Shown piece by piece: positions 1-9,558 of a stretch of 64,000 bases of DNA (position 1 is its first letter; each line of letters starts with the position of its first letter). A program made the position numbers and the translations under genes. The stretch comes from CAZFER01 sp964517495 (lineage in GTDB: Bacteria > Hinthialibacterota > Hinthialibacteria > Hinthialibacterales > Hinthialibacteraceae). The stretch is from contig CAZFER010000005.1 in the NCBI GenBank assembly GCA_964517495.1, positions 62,001 to 126,000 of the forward strand, written 5' to 3'. The notes beneath the pieces were generated by a model, which saw only the letters and a program-made list of their open reading frames with translations, did not search any database and was not told the origin of the DNA.

Positions 1-55
1 AGGATGACGAAAGAATTATGATAATTTATTAGAACTATATTCCAAGGATAACACT

Positions 56-1450
56 GTGCAACTCTTATCATCGCCCCTTTTCAAAAAATTAAAAACACTC
101 ATCATCGCCCTTATCATTTTGGCGGCCGGTATTGTCACTCTCATGTATATGGTCAATACCCGTTCTCAGCCGGAGAAACGGTCGGAGAGAGAGCCAGGGC
201 GTCTGGTTCGTGTGTTTAAAGCACAGCGAATTCAACATCAGGTCACTATCAATGCTTTTGGTGTGTCCCGCGCCGGTGAGGAATGGTCCGCCATCGCCGA
301 GGTCAAAGGACGAGTGGTTGAAATCCATCCCAAGTTCGAGTCCGGCCAGGTGTTGCCAAAAGGTGCGCTGATTTTACGTATCGATCCGACTGAATACCGA
401 ATCTCCCTCAAACGCTATCAAGCCGATGCCCGTTCTCGTCAACAACAATTAAAGGAGATCAATCAAAAAGAGCAAAATCTCAATAAAACACTTGCTCTCC
501 AAAAGCGCCAATTAGAGCTTGCTCAGACAGAATTCGAGCGAATCCAGGCGATATTCAAAAAAGGAGATACTTCCCAATCCAATCTGGACCAGGCTGAAGC
601 GAACCTGACAAAACAGCAAGTCGCTGTTCAGGAAATTGAAAATCAATTGAATTTAATCCCCGTTCAACGCGAGTTGCAACAAGCCAACCTCGAATTGGCA
701 AATGCTCAAATTCAGCAAGCCTCCTTTGATTTATCCAAAACCGAAATTCATCTCCCCTTAAAAGCGCGTTGTATGGCAAAATCCATCGAACTCGATCAGT
801 ATGCCGCCGTGGGTCAAACACTGGGTAAATTCATTGCGCTGGATACAGCTGAAGTGGTAGCCAGTGTCGAAGCACGGAAGATTCGCCAATTGTGGCCGGG
901 GGGGAAGGGAGCCGGTGGCCCGGTGAATTTGGATCAACCGGGTGAAATCCTTATGCCCTGGGATAAAGAGGAAATGAAAGCTGATGTCAGCTGGGGGGTG
1001 GACGATACACGTTTCAAATGGACTGGCCGCATCTCCCGGATAGGCGCCTCGCTGGATGCCAAAACACGAACCGCTCAGGTCATTGTAGAAGTCCCTGATC
1101 CATACAAAAACGCTGTCCCCGGTTTGAAACCACCTCTTTTCCCTGATGTATTCTGCCGGGTGACATTTTATGGTGCCGTTTTGAATGATGTGTTTGTGCT
1201 TCCAAAAGAAACATTGAGAAGTGGCCGTATCTATCTTGTTCGCGATAATAAACTTCACATCCAAACCGTTGAACCTTATGTACAACAGGATGATCTGATC
1301 ATCATTAAAGAAGGCTTGAAGCAGGACGACCTGGTGGTTTTGACCGATCTGTTTCCCGCCATTGAAGGAATGCCCCTTCGTGGTGAAATCGTTCACAATC
1401 CGGCATTACAGGATGATTCCATCTCTGAAAATGAGACCGCCATGAACTGA
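56..1450 (+). CDS. RND efflux periplasmic adaptor (HlyD/MFP family)
   Basis: Membrane-fusion adaptor that would link an inner-membrane RND pump to an outer-membrane channel. An N-terminal membrane anchor (about residues 15-33) is followed by a lipoyl-like half-motif, a long Gln/Glu-rich coiled-coil hairpin (about 115-225), and beta-barrel and membrane-proximal domains. The 464-aa length is somewhat long for the family. The start is GTG, chosen because AAGGA lies at 44-48, 7 nt upstream. The RND permease follows 43 bp downstream on the same strand, so the two form an operon. No outer-membrane TolC-like gene is visible; it could lie just before the window, where a frame ends at base 21. The substrate cannot be told from sequence. 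Confidence 0.9.
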   Translation: MQLLSSPLFKKLKTLIIALIILAAGIVTLMYMVNTRSQPEKRSEREPGRLVRVFKAQRIQHQVTINAFGVSRAGEEWSAIAEVKGRVVEIHPKFESGQVLPKGALILRIDPTEYRISLKRYQADARSRQQQLKEINQKEQNLNKTLALQKRQLELAQTEFERIQAIFKKGDTSQSNLDQAEANLTKQQVAVQEIENQLNLIPVQRELQQANLELANAQIQQASFDLSKTEIHLPLKARCMAKSIELDQYAAVGQTLGKFIALDTAEVVASVEARKIRQLWPGGKGAGGPVNLDQPGEILMPWDKEEMKADVSWGVDDTRFKWTGRISRIGASLDAKTRTAQVIVEVPDPYKNAVPGLKPPLFPDVFCRVTFYGAVLNDVFVLPKETLRSGRIYLVRDNKLHIQTVEPYVQQDDLIIIKEGLKQDDLVVLTDLFPAIEGMPLRGEIVHNPALQDDSISENETAMN

Positions 1451-1493
1451 TTCACTTTCAGTCTTTAAAAGGATAGTAAATAGTTAAGAAACC

Positions 1494-4400
1494 ATGATTC
1501 GATACTTTGCCAAACATCCCACTGCTGCCAACCTACTGATGATTTTTATTATTTTTATGGGTGTTATAGGATTGCTTTCCTTAAACCGTCAGGTGTTCCC
1601 TGAATTCGATTCCGATTTTGTGCATGTCAAAGTGGTTTACAAAGGTGCGGCGGCAGAAGATGTTGAAGAAACCATCTGCCAGCGCATCGAAGAAGAACTC
1701 GATGGAATTGAAGGCATCAAACGGATTCAATCAACTGCCCAGGAAGGTTTCGGACTGGTCGAAATTGAAGTAACCGACGGATACGATGTGGGAACCGTAT
1801 TAGATGATGTTGAAAACGCCGTTGAACAAATCGACAACTTTCCTGAAGAAACTGAGGATCCCATCATATGGCATTTCGACCCCAAGGATCCCGTCATCAC
1901 CCTTTCCCTTTATGGTGATGTCAATGAAAAGGATTTGCTTGCCTTGGCGGAACAAATTAAGGATGAACTGCTGCAACTTGATGATGTGCATCTTGTCGAC
2001 CTTACCGGCTTCCCCGATCACGAGATACATATCGAAGTTGATTTTGAATCACTGCTTTCTTATGGTTTGAGAGTGGATGATGTTGCTCAAACCATTGCCG
2101 CCCATAGTGTTGATCTCCCCGCGGGGAGTATCGAAACCGATGAGCGTGAAATCAAAATTCGCGTGGATGACCAACGCCAATGGATCAATGAATTTCGTGA
2201 TTTAACCGTGTTCAGCGACGCCAAAGGCGCTGAAATACCGCTTGTCTCAATAGCCCATATTTCTGACACCTTCGAAGAAGAATGGGATCGCTATGAATAT
2301 AAAGGTGAGCCTGCCGTATCCTTGACCATCAAAAAGACCGAAGAAGGCGATTTTCTTAACATCTCCCGCGCTGTTCGTGAGTTTGTGGTTCAACGTCAGT
2401 CAACCCTTCCTCCAGGGGTAAAACTTGTCGCCTGGAATGACTTCTCCATCCTGGTACGAGATCGCCTGTCCATGCTGGTGAAAAATGGCATCCAAGGTTT
2501 TATCCTCGTGTTTTTCACCCTTTGGCTCTTTTTAAACGTTCGGCTCTCCATTTGGGTTGCCATAGGAATCCCTATATCGTTTTTCGGTGCATTATTTTTG
2601 ATGCATGCTTTGGGTTTAACCCTGAACATGATCACCATGTTCAGCTTGATTCTGGCGCTTGGTATTATCGTTGATGATGCCATTGTAATCTCTGAAAATA
2701 TTTGGTCGCATCGTTGTAAAGGCAAATCGGCTTTGCAATCTGTCATTGATGGGACGGTTGAAGTACTGCCCGGTGTCATCAGTTCGGTGATAACGACTGT
2801 CGCAGTTTTTCTACCCCTCATGATGATGAAAGGAGAAATTGGAAAAGTTCTTCGTGTAATGCCCATTGGTGTTGTAGCTGCTCTGATTGTTAGCCTGATC
2901 GAAGGTTTTCTTATTCTTCCCCATCACCTCAACCATACGCTTCATCGAATTTCCGAAACGCCTCATCCCATTCGCCGCCGGATCGACGAGACCGTTAAAT
3001 GGGTAGTCGACCATTTCTATACGCCATTAATTATGTGGGCTTTGAACCATCGCTCAATTCCTATTGCTGCCACTCTATCTCTTTTTCTTATATCTATCAG
3101 TTTAATTGCGGGGGGACGCATTAATTTCCAACCGTTTCCTGATTTGGATGGTGATATGCTGGTGGCACGACTGCTACTGCCCCAGGGGACTGATTTCGAT
3201 CGTACACGTGCGATTGTGAATCGTGTTCAGGGAGCCCTGGATGAGGTGAATGCTCATTTCAAGCCCATGCAGCCTCAACAGCAGGATTTAATCGAACATT
3301 ATGATGTGGCCTTCGGTGCGAATTCTCAAGCTGATGTTCGCGGCAGCCACGTTGCCACCATCACCGTGGAACTACTTACCTCTGAAGAACGCCATGCCCG
3401 TTGTGATGAGGTGCTCGCCCTATGGCGTGACACCGTAGGGGATATTCCCGATGTGATCAGCTTGACTTATGACCAGTTACAAATCACTCCGGGTGGTAAA
3501 GCCTTTGATATTGAATTGCAAGGCCGCCATTTGGATCAATTAAAAGATGCCGGTTTGGAGTTGCAAAAACACTTACACTCGTACAAAGGTGTCATCAATC
3601 TTTTCGATGATTTACGTCCCGGCAAAGAAGAAATTATTGTCAAACTCAAACCATCCGCCCATGCGCTTGGGATCTCTTCCACTCTCTTGTCGCGTCAACT
3701 GCGTGCGGCATTTTGGGGCGCGACCGCCCAGGAATTTCAGCGGGGTGAAAATAATATCGAAGTCGATGTGATCTTACAACCTTCCGACCGTAATCAGTTC
3801 TCTGACCTGGGTAATTTTAAAATCATTGCTCCCAATGGTTCTCAAATTCCCTTTTACCAGGTTGCTGAAGCTCAACGAACTCGCGGGTATGCCAAAATTG
3901 TCCGCGTCAACGGACGCCGCACTATCAATATAACCGGCGATGTCAAATCCCAAGATGCTAACGCTGCTAAAATCATGCAGGAATTGCAGAACAATTACTT
4001 TGATGAATTTTTAGAACGGCATCCTGGAGTTCATCTAAATCTCGAAGGACAGAGCAAAGAAACCGCAGAAACCATGAGTAGTGTTCTTACTGGTTTTATT
4101 ATTGGTGTGGTGGCGGTTTTCATTATTCTTTCTTATGTTTTTCAATCTTATGTTGAACCGTTAATCGTTATGCTGGCCATTCCCCTTGGCATCATTGGCG
4201 CTATTCTTGGCCACTTTGTGATGGGGATTGTCTGGTGTATGCCTAGTACCGTTGGGTTTGTCTCACTGGCGGGGATCGTGGTGAATGATTCCATCTTACT
4301 GGTCGAATTTATCAAAATCCGGTTGGCAGAAGGCCATCCCATCAAAGAAGCCATTATCGAAGCCGGGCGCAGCCGTTTCCGTCCGGTGTTTCTCACCACC

Positions 4401-4592
4401 ATCACCACCATTGCGGGATTGTTGCCGTTAATCCTTGAACAGAATCTCCAAGCCCAAGTCGTTATCCCGGTTGCCGTTTCCATTGCCTTTGGCCTTATGT
4501 TCGCCACCATCTTAATCCTGATCCTCATCCCCTGCCTTTACAGCGTATTAAGCACCTGGGGCCTTGCAGGGAAAGAAAAAGAAGAAATGTAG
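1494..4592 (+). CDS. RND efflux transporter permease (AcrB/HAE1-like)
   Basis: Proton-driven inner-membrane multidrug or small-molecule exporter. At 1032 aa it has the full family length, with the two-fold layout of TM1, a large periplasmic loop, TM2-6, then the same again. In TM4 the paired aspartates needed for proton relay are present (D394 and D395, motif GIIVDDAIVISENIW). The second half carries GFVSLAGIVVNDSILLVEF. AAAGG sits about 20 nt before the ATG, so the start has no close ribosome site, but the reading begins exactly at the usual family N-terminus (MIRYFAKHPTAANLLMIF). It is translated with the upstream adaptor. It belongs to the broad HAE/uncharacterised RND group; the substrate is unknown. 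Confidence 0.93.
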   Translation: MIRYFAKHPTAANLLMIFIIFMGVIGLLSLNRQVFPEFDSDFVHVKVVYKGAAAEDVEETICQRIEEELDGIEGIKRIQSTAQEGFGLVEIEVTDGYDVGTVLDDVENAVEQIDNFPEETEDPIIWHFDPKDPVITLSLYGDVNEKDLLALAEQIKDELLQLDDVHLVDLTGFPDHEIHIEVDFESLLSYGLRVDDVAQTIAAHSVDLPAGSIETDEREIKIRVDDQRQWINEFRDLTVFSDAKGAEIPLVSIAHISDTFEEEWDRYEYKGEPAVSLTIKKTEEGDFLNISRAVREFVVQRQSTLPPGVKLVAWNDFSILVRDRLSMLVKNGIQGFILVFFTLWLFLNVRLSIWVAIGIPISFFGALFLMHALGLTLNMITMFSLILALGIIVDDAIVISENIWSHRCKGKSALQSVIDGTVEVLPGVISSVITTVAVFLPLMMMKGEIGKVLRVMPIGVVAALIVSLIEGFLILPHHLNHTLHRISETPHPIRRRIDETVKWVVDHFYTPLIMWALNHRSIPIAATLSLFLISISLIAGGRINFQPFPDLDGDMLVARLLLPQGTDFDRTRAIVNRVQGALDEVNAHFKPMQPQQQDLIEHYDVAFGANSQADVRGSHVATITVELLTSEERHARCDEVLALWRDTVGDIPDVISLTYDQLQITPGGKAFDIELQGRHLDQLKDAGLELQKHLHSYKGVINLFDDLRPGKEEIIVKLKPSAHALGISSTLLSRQLRAAFWGATAQEFQRGENNIEVDVILQPSDRNQFSDLGNFKIIAPNGSQIPFYQVAEAQRTRGYAKIVRVNGRRTINITGDVKSQDANAAKIMQELQNNYFDEFLERHPGVHLNLEGQSKETAETMSSVLTGFIIGVVAVFIILSYVFQSYVEPLIVMLAIPLGIIGAILGHFVMGIVWCMPSTVGFVSLAGIVVNDSILLVEFIKIRLAEGHPIKEAIIEAGRSRFRPVFLTTITTIAGLLPLILEQNLQAQVVIPVAVSIAFGLMFATILILILIPCLYSVLSTWGLAGKEKEEM

Positions 4593-4614
4593 GATACAAT
4601 CAAGGTATTATCTT

Positions 4615-5394
4615 TTATGCAGCATCGGTGAGTAGAGCGGTAAATTCATCTGGATTCGACCATCGCGCAACTTCTGATACCTGTTCAACAAGTCGAAAAT
4701 CCTCATCACTCCAGATATCCAAAGTATCATCAAATAACGATATGAAATTTAATGCTTCAGGGCCGGAGGCAAGGTGGTTCAGGTCAAAAAAGGCTGTATG
4801 CACTTGATATACTACGCTTCTTGCCGCTGATCGGCTGCCAGTGCTTAGCACATAGAGAAGCGAACTTTGATGAATGGTTCGTATATGAAAATCAGGCATC
4901 CACGTCCGTCCAGAGCGCCCTATTAGTTTTTCACTACGTTTAAATTGAAACTGGTGTTCTGAAAGAAAGTCGGCTACTTCGTCATTAACTGATTCCACCG
5001 AGCGGGTTCGCATAGTAAACCAAAGGTCTGATACTCGCAGAGCTGTCTGAGTCAAGCGAAATACGATTGAACTTAGCGAGTCTTCCTTCCTGCAGCGGAC
5101 GATAAGCATACCTCTGAAAAATTCTATACCATGAGTTTGACAGGCATCCTCTATTAAGGTTTGTTGTTTAGGGGATCGTTTTTTGGATATGGTTTGCATC
5201 CGTAACCACCGAGTGGTCTCACCAAGGTCAGACGCAATAAAAATATCACCATCTTTTTTTATGAAAATGTCGATGTTATCACCATCTGGATATAAGTAAG
5301 GTGTTCGAATCCGCTGATATTCACCATGGGGTGTGCATGTGAAAAGTGAGCTTAAACCACTGGAAAACTCTTCGCAAAGATTAACCTGATTCAT
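4615..5394 (-). CDS. DUF1828/DUF1829-type protein
   Basis: Cytoplasmic protein of unknown function, about 259 aa. The N-terminal part has the DUF1828 signature: a 'TPYLYPDGDNIDIFI' stretch followed by 'IASDLGETTRWL'. The C-terminal half resembles the DUF1829 region. Proteins of this kind are often found in accessory or mobile regions and have been suggested to be nuclease-related, but this is not established. The frame is open to a GTG at 5439 overlapping the previous stop. The ATG at 5394 is preferred because a good AAGGAGAG ribosome site lies about 10 nt before it. It is convergent with the RND operon, with only 22 bp between the stops. Confidence 0.75.
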   Translation of the reverse strand: MNQVNLCEEFSSGLSSLFTCTPHGEYQRIRTPYLYPDGDNIDIFIKKDGDIFIASDLGETTRWLRMQTISKKRSPKQQTLIEDACQTHGIEFFRGMLIVRCRKEDSLSSIVFRLTQTALRVSDLWFTMRTRSVESVNDEVADFLSEHQFQFKRSEKLIGRSGRTWMPDFHIRTIHQSSLLYVLSTGSRSAARSVVYQVHTAFFDLNHLASGPEALNFISLFDDTLDIWSDEDFRLVEQVSEVARWSNPDEFTALLTDAA

Positions 5395-5435
5395 CAGAAA
5401 AGCTCTCCTTATAATAATATTAAAAGGTAAATATA

Positions 5436-6509
5436 TCACCTTACTAATTCACTCTCCGGGTAAAGTGCATACCAGGCAAACCAAAAACAGTATAATACAT
5501 CCACATGTTGCTTATCTTGATTCGATTGCACAGTGACTGTCTCAGGATCATCATAATACATGAAGGTTACAGAATTCCCACCTATCTCATCATGCCACAA
5601 ATTATCATTATTAAGCCGGGATTGGATTGCTTGATAGGTGTAAACTCTTCTTTCGTTCCCCACCAAAACAACCACTACGGGTGTTTTATACTTCAAGCCG
5701 TTTTCCAGCTCAGGCAGTGGCTCCGCGGGAAAGCGCAAAATATCAGAGCCAAAGTATGACTGATAAGATGTTTTCTTATATTGGGCTTCACGCTGGGGAT
5801 CGGGTTTCAATACCTTGGTTTGAGGATGTTGCTTTTTCCATTCCGCCCATGAGATCAAAGAGAAATGCACAATTTTCAGCGTCTGGGTAGTCTGAGTTGC
5901 TTTGCCCGTGATGGCGCGCCCAAGTAACTGACACCATAAACGTTCATCACTTGCCTTTTCTTGCCGGTCATACATTACCAGGTTGGAATTATACAATAAT
6001 CCGCTAACACCAAATTCCAGTACCTCATCTCCTATGGTTCGTTCAAAAACCACTGCGCTGTCACAAATGGGATGATAGGTAACCGCTATTGGTTCACCTC
6101 CAACGGTGTCATTCACAATCTCGTGATAATTAAGGATTCTCAGCGGATAAGCCCGAGCCTCTCCATTGATCGTCACTCCAATCACCCGGTCACCCGAAAC
6201 CAGATATTTCCCTCGTTTGGCTTCATTTAACGCCGTCACATCATCCACTGTCATGGTTGGTGGATCAACTAACGCTTTGATATAGTCTTTGGGAATCCCT
6301 GCGGCGTATAGTTTTGCTCTGTCTACCGTAAGGTTAGATAAATCAAATCCATAAGATTCCACCGTTTCCCCATCCCCAACTGTTTCATGACTTTCTGGAA
6401 GCATGGAAATCAAACGCCATGCTAAAAGTCCAGTCACCACAATAGCCAAACCAATAAACGTAAGCGTAATGGGTAAAAATGAAGGTTGGTTGGATGATGG
6501 TTGATTCAT
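5436..6509 (-). CDS. DUF3179 domain membrane-anchored protein
   Basis: Protein of 357 aa with one N-terminal membrane segment (about residues 10-31) and a large extracytoplasmic DUF3179 domain. Diagnostic stretches are 'GVTINGEARAYPLRILNYHEIVND', 'VTYHPICDSAVVFER', 'FGVSGLLYNSNLVMYDR' and 'LWCQLLGRAITG'. The conserved cysteine in the HPICDSA motif is present. The family has no settled function; its conserved His/Cys motifs suggest a redox or metal role. It lies downstream of haem O synthase on the same strand, separated by a palindromic repeat, and upstream of the DUF1828 gene. Confidence 0.85.
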   Translation of the reverse strand: MNQPSSNQPSFLPITLTFIGLAIVVTGLLAWRLISMLPESHETVGDGETVESYGFDLSNLTVDRAKLYAAGIPKDYIKALVDPPTMTVDDVTALNEAKRGKYLVSGDRVIGVTINGEARAYPLRILNYHEIVNDTVGGEPIAVTYHPICDSAVVFERTIGDEVLEFGVSGLLYNSNLVMYDRQEKASDERLWCQLLGRAITGKATQTTQTLKIVHFSLISWAEWKKQHPQTKVLKPDPQREAQYKKTSYQSYFGSDILRFPAEPLPELENGLKYKTPVVVVLVGNERRVYTYQAIQSRLNNDNLWHDEIGGNSVTFMYYDDPETVTVQSNQDKQHVDVLYCFWFAWYALYPESELVR

Positions 6510-6524
6510 AGGGCTAAGTTTAGC

Positions 6525-6582
6525 GGCGAAAAATTTTTCGCCCTTACAGGTGTTGCCGTAGGGGCGAAAAATATTTCGTCCT
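6525..6582. repeat. palindromic GGCGAAAAAT-type repeat pair
   Basis: Bases 6525-6542 form a perfect 18-bp palindrome (GGCGAAAAATTTTTCGCC). A related arm occurs at 6561-6582 (GGGGCGAAAAATATTTCGTCC). The unit fills the gap between the DUF3179 start and the ctaB stop. It belongs to the type of dispersed REP-like hairpin also seen at 29.5 and 47.2 kb, and it could act as a transcript-end or stability hairpin. Confidence 0.6.
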
Positions 6583-7596
6583 TTAAAGATGCATCGTCTT
6601 TTCTTTTGGAATTTTTGCGATCATTAACCTTTGAGATTGCTCAGGTTTGTTGGTTTTCTCAACAACTTGCATAGCCATAGTGGGATTACGATCAGCAACC
6701 ATAAATCCCATTAAAATAGGGAGATAAAGGATACTTGCGATAAACAGTTTCCGTGCTTGTCCTGTATGGCGCTGCATAAAGAAACGGATGCCCAGGTATA
6801 AAAAATACCCACCTAAAACCAATGAAACCAACGCATAATTAATTCCTGTGATCCCCGCTAATGAAAAAGCCACTCCAATCGGCAATAATGCCAGGCAATA
6901 GACTACGATAATGCGGCAGGTCAAATGTCCATTTCTATCGACCAGGGGCAGCATTTGAAATCCTCCCCGCTCGTAATCATCCCGATACATCCAGGCCAAC
7001 GCCAGAAAATGGGGAATCTGCCAGACAAATAAAAGGCTGAACAATAACCAAGCTTCAAAATTCAACTGGCCGGTCACCGCCGTCCATCCCATCATCGGTG
7101 GAATCGCCCCACACACCGCGCCCACTAATGTACAGAGGGGTGTGAGTGGCTTTAACGGGGTATAAACCAATACATACAACAACACAACAGTCAACGCCAA
7201 AATGGCTGTAAGTGTATTCACCATACCCCAAAGGATAAAAACCCCTAAACAAGAGGTTACCAATGACCACAAAAATGCATGGGATTGGCTACAGCGTCCA
7301 GATGGTACCGGCCGCTTTTGAGTGCGCTCCATTTTTGCATCCCGCCGCCATTCCAACCATTGGTTAAATCCATTTGCTCCCCCTGCTGCGAAAGCCGTAC
7401 CCATGAGTGTCCATATAAAAAGGGGTATATCAAGTGAATTGGGCGAAGCCAGTAAAAAACCAACAAACGTGGTGACCAGGACCAGAAAGGTTAGCCGAAC
7501 CTTAGCCAGTTCCGAATATAGGGATAAAGTTTTTATTCCATAAATGGATTGGCGATTAACGGCATCAGAATTTGGATAGATTGTATGAATAGCCAA
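6583..7596 (-). CDS. ctaB: Protohaem IX farnesyltransferase (haem O synthase)
   Basis: UbiA-family prenyltransferase that adds a farnesyl group to haem b to make haem O for haem-copper oxidases. It is an integral inner-membrane protein with about nine membrane segments. The first Asp-rich motif is NQWLEWRRDAKMERTQKRP (about residues 80-100), very close to the CtaB/CyoE consensus. The second is in YRDDYERGGFQMLPLVD. The start is TTG, supported by AGGA 9 nt upstream; no ATG occurs before the conserved region. No cytochrome oxidase subunits lie in the window, so it stands apart from its usual neighbours. It is divergent from apbE. Confidence 0.93.
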   Translation of the reverse strand: MAIHTIYPNSDAVNRQSIYGIKTLSLYSELAKVRLTFLVLVTTFVGFLLASPNSLDIPLFIWTLMGTAFAAGGANGFNQWLEWRRDAKMERTQKRPVPSGRCSQSHAFLWSLVTSCLGVFILWGMVNTLTAILALTVVLLYVLVYTPLKPLTPLCTLVGAVCGAIPPMMGWTAVTGQLNFEAWLLFSLLFVWQIPHFLALAWMYRDDYERGGFQMLPLVDRNGHLTCRIIVVYCLALLPIGVAFSLAGITGINYALVSLVLGGYFLYLGIRFFMQRHTGQARKLFIASILYLPILMGFMVADRNPTMAMQVVEKTNKPEQSQRLMIAKIPKEKTMHL

Positions 7597-7700
7597 TGTT
7601 TTATTTCCTGTTATAGAAAAATTTCTTCCTGGAGTTCATGATTGAACCATCAAAATGAAGCATTAATGGACAAAAAGGGAAATTTCTGCTGCCGTACTTA

Positions 7701-7773
7701 TTACACCAGGACGATTTAGTAGGTATAATACTTTCCACGAAGCCGGACGGCAACCTTTTGTTGAAAGGTTGCC
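7701..7773 (+). promoter_or_regulatory. apbE promoter candidate with leader hairpin
   Basis: A perfect -10 box TATAAT lies at 7724-7729; the -35 region 17 bp upstream (TTACAC at 7701) is weak. Downstream, 7749-7758 and 7764-7773 form a perfect 10-bp stem with a 5-nt loop, ending 2 nt before the apbE ribosome site at 7776-7783. The hairpin has no T-run, so it is not a simple terminator and may affect translation of apbE. Confidence 0.45.
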
Positions 7774-7789
7774 CAAAGGAAGGTGTTTA

Positions 7790-8896
7790 GTGAGACGTCA
7801 ATTACCGACCAGCCGCCGTGATTTTTTCTCCGGTGGTTTGAAAAAAATCTTCGATAAAGTAGCTGAAACCGCTGACCTAAAAAATCCCCTCGCTTTTCTG
7901 GGCCTGGATCGTTCTTATGTGCGTATGCGCCGGGAGATTATGGCCACTAATTTTGAAGTGATCTTCGGCTCATACGAAAGCGCCCACGCTCAAAAAACCG
8001 GCATGCATGTTCTCGATAAAATCGAACGATTTGATGATTTAATGAATATTTGGCAAGGTGATAGCGAATTAAAACATATTAACCAGAACGCTGCCTCTGA
8101 ACCAGTCAAAGTAAGCCCTGAAATCTTCGAGATGATCACTCTTGCCAAACAATATTATAAAGAAACCGAAGGCGCTTTCGATGTCACCAGTACACCCCTC
8201 TCGCGTTGTTGGGGATTCTTTCAACGCCAGGGCAAAGTTCCAAGCCTGGATGAGATTGACAAAGCCATGGCACGGCTGGGGATGGATGATGTTATACTTG
8301 ATGCTGAAAAGCAAACAGTTTTTTTTAATAAAGAAGGCATTGAAATTAATCCCGCTAGCATCGGTAAAGGGCAGGCACTCGATCATGCTGTTAAAGTTGC
8401 GCGGAGGGGAAAACTTAAGGATGTTCTCCTTAACGGTGGATTTAGCAGTGTGCTGGCATCTGGGGCACCGGCATGGAAAGAAGCTTGGCAGATAGATATC
8501 CGCAATCCCTTTGATGAACATAAACCCCTCGCTAAACTGCACTTAAAGAATAAAGGTTTCTCTTCATCGGGCAGCGAGGAACAGTATTTTTTCCATGAGG
8601 GGAAACGCTACGGCCATATTATTGATCCACGTACAGGTTGGCCAGCCGGTGATATTTTGAGCATAAGTGTGGCCGCACCCTCTGCCGCCAAGGCAGAGGC
8701 ACTTTCGACCGCCTTTTGTGTAATGGGGGTTGAGAAAACCCTCAAATATTGTGAAAATCACAAGGATATTGGTGTGGTGATTATTCCCATACCCGGTAAA
8801 AATGGGTATAGTGAAATTATTACATCAAATCTCAGCGACGACTGTTTGGAGGTAATTAGAGCATCGTGTCAAACAAAGAACCACGCTATCATCTAA
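7790..8896 (+). CDS. apbE: FAD:protein FMN transferase (ApbE family)
   Basis: Transfers FMN from FAD to a Thr/Ser of target proteins, such as NQR/RNF subunits and other extracytoplasmic flavoproteins, with Mg2+ or Mn2+. Family motifs are visible: 'EINPASIGKGQALDHAV' in place of the DLGGIAKG region, then 'SSSGSEEQYF' and 'HIIDPRTGWP' (nucleotide/metal site), then 'AEALSTAFCVMG'. The frame extends to a TTG at 7769, but GTG at 7790 has an AAGGAAGG ribosome site 6 nt upstream and is preferred. The N-terminus has SRRDFFSGG, Tat-like, but no clear hydrophobic core follows. The 3' end overlaps the DoxX gene by 31 nt. No NQR/RNF target is seen nearby. Confidence 0.9.
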   Translation: MRRQLPTSRRDFFSGGLKKIFDKVAETADLKNPLAFLGLDRSYVRMRREIMATNFEVIFGSYESAHAQKTGMHVLDKIERFDDLMNIWQGDSELKHINQNAASEPVKVSPEIFEMITLAKQYYKETEGAFDVTSTPLSRCWGFFQRQGKVPSLDEIDKAMARLGMDDVILDAEKQTVFFNKEGIEINPASIGKGQALDHAVKVARRGKLKDVLLNGGFSSVLASGAPAWKEAWQIDIRNPFDEHKPLAKLHLKNKGFSSSGSEEQYFFHEGKRYGHIIDPRTGWPAGDILSISVAAPSAAKAEALSTAFCVMGVEKTLKYCENHKDIGVVIIPIPGKNGYSEIITSNLSDDCLEVIRASCQTKNHAII

Positions 8897-9516
8897 CAAA
8901 CGTGCAGCAATTTTTCTTCGTCCTGCTGCGCATCGGAATCGGTTGGCACTTCCTGCGTGAAGGGTGGATAAAACTCTCCCATCCCAGCTGGACAGCTGCC
9001 GGCTACTTATATGGCTCATGGGGCCCATTCGCGGAATATTTCCAAAAAATTGCGAATGATGAAACCTTAATGGCCCTTACGGATACCTTTATGCCGTGGG
9101 CCCTCTTCCTTGTCGGATTAGGATTGATGCTGGGTTTATTTACCCGCCTCTCCATCATTGGTGGAGTTGTTTTATTAGCTATGTTTTATTTGGCTGCACC
9201 TCCTTGGGAATTAACGTTTGTGACACCTGAAACAATGGAGGCGGCTATCTTTGCCGAGCCAAGCCAATCCCCCTGGATTCAGTTTGAAACCTGGCTGCAT
9301 CACGCCCAATGGGCGGGCAAATTCACAATTGGTACCGAGGGGAACTATGTCATTGTAAACAAGAACCTTGTTGAATTACTTGCCCTTCTTGCGCTCTTGA
9401 CGGTGAACACCGGCCAAAGTATTGGATTCGATCCATACATCAGGCAATTTCTCAGCCGGGGTGGAAAATCCACTCCTGCTGCAGAGGCTGAACCACAACC
9501 TCAACCTGCTCAATAA
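8866..9516 (+). CDS. DoxX family membrane protein
   Basis: Small integral membrane protein of 216 aa with about four membrane segments. The N-terminus 'LLRIGIGWHFLREGWIKL' is typical of the DoxX/DoxD (thiosulfate:quinone oxidoreductase small-subunit-like) superfamily, as is the second helix 'LFLVGLGLMLGLFTRLSIIGGVVLLAMFYLAAPPWE'. The start is GTG, 31 nt inside apbE, with GGAGGT upstream. It is probably cotranscribed with apbE and the oxidoreductase gene 42 bp downstream. Its substrate is unknown; in planctomycete-like genomes such proteins often sit beside secreted oxidoreductases, as here. Confidence 0.85.
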   Translation: MSNKEPRYHLTNVQQFFFVLLRIGIGWHFLREGWIKLSHPSWTAAGYLYGSWGPFAEYFQKIANDETLMALTDTFMPWALFLVGLGLMLGLFTRLSIIGGVVLLAMFYLAAPPWELTFVTPETMEAAIFAEPSQSPWIQFETWLHHAQWAGKFTIGTEGNYVIVNKNLVELLALLALLTVNTGQSIGFDPYIRQFLSRGGKSTPAAEAEPQPQPAQ

Positions 9517-9558
9517 CACAACAAAAAATAAGATTAGTGATAAAGAAAGGATCGAAAG

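Noticed and set aside
1..55. end of an upstream efflux gene (TolC-like)
   Set aside because: A frame stops at base 21, but seven codons cannot show what it encodes.
758..1396. 212-aa open frame on the minus strand
   Set aside because: Lies wholly inside the RND adaptor gene, with no family features; a shadow.
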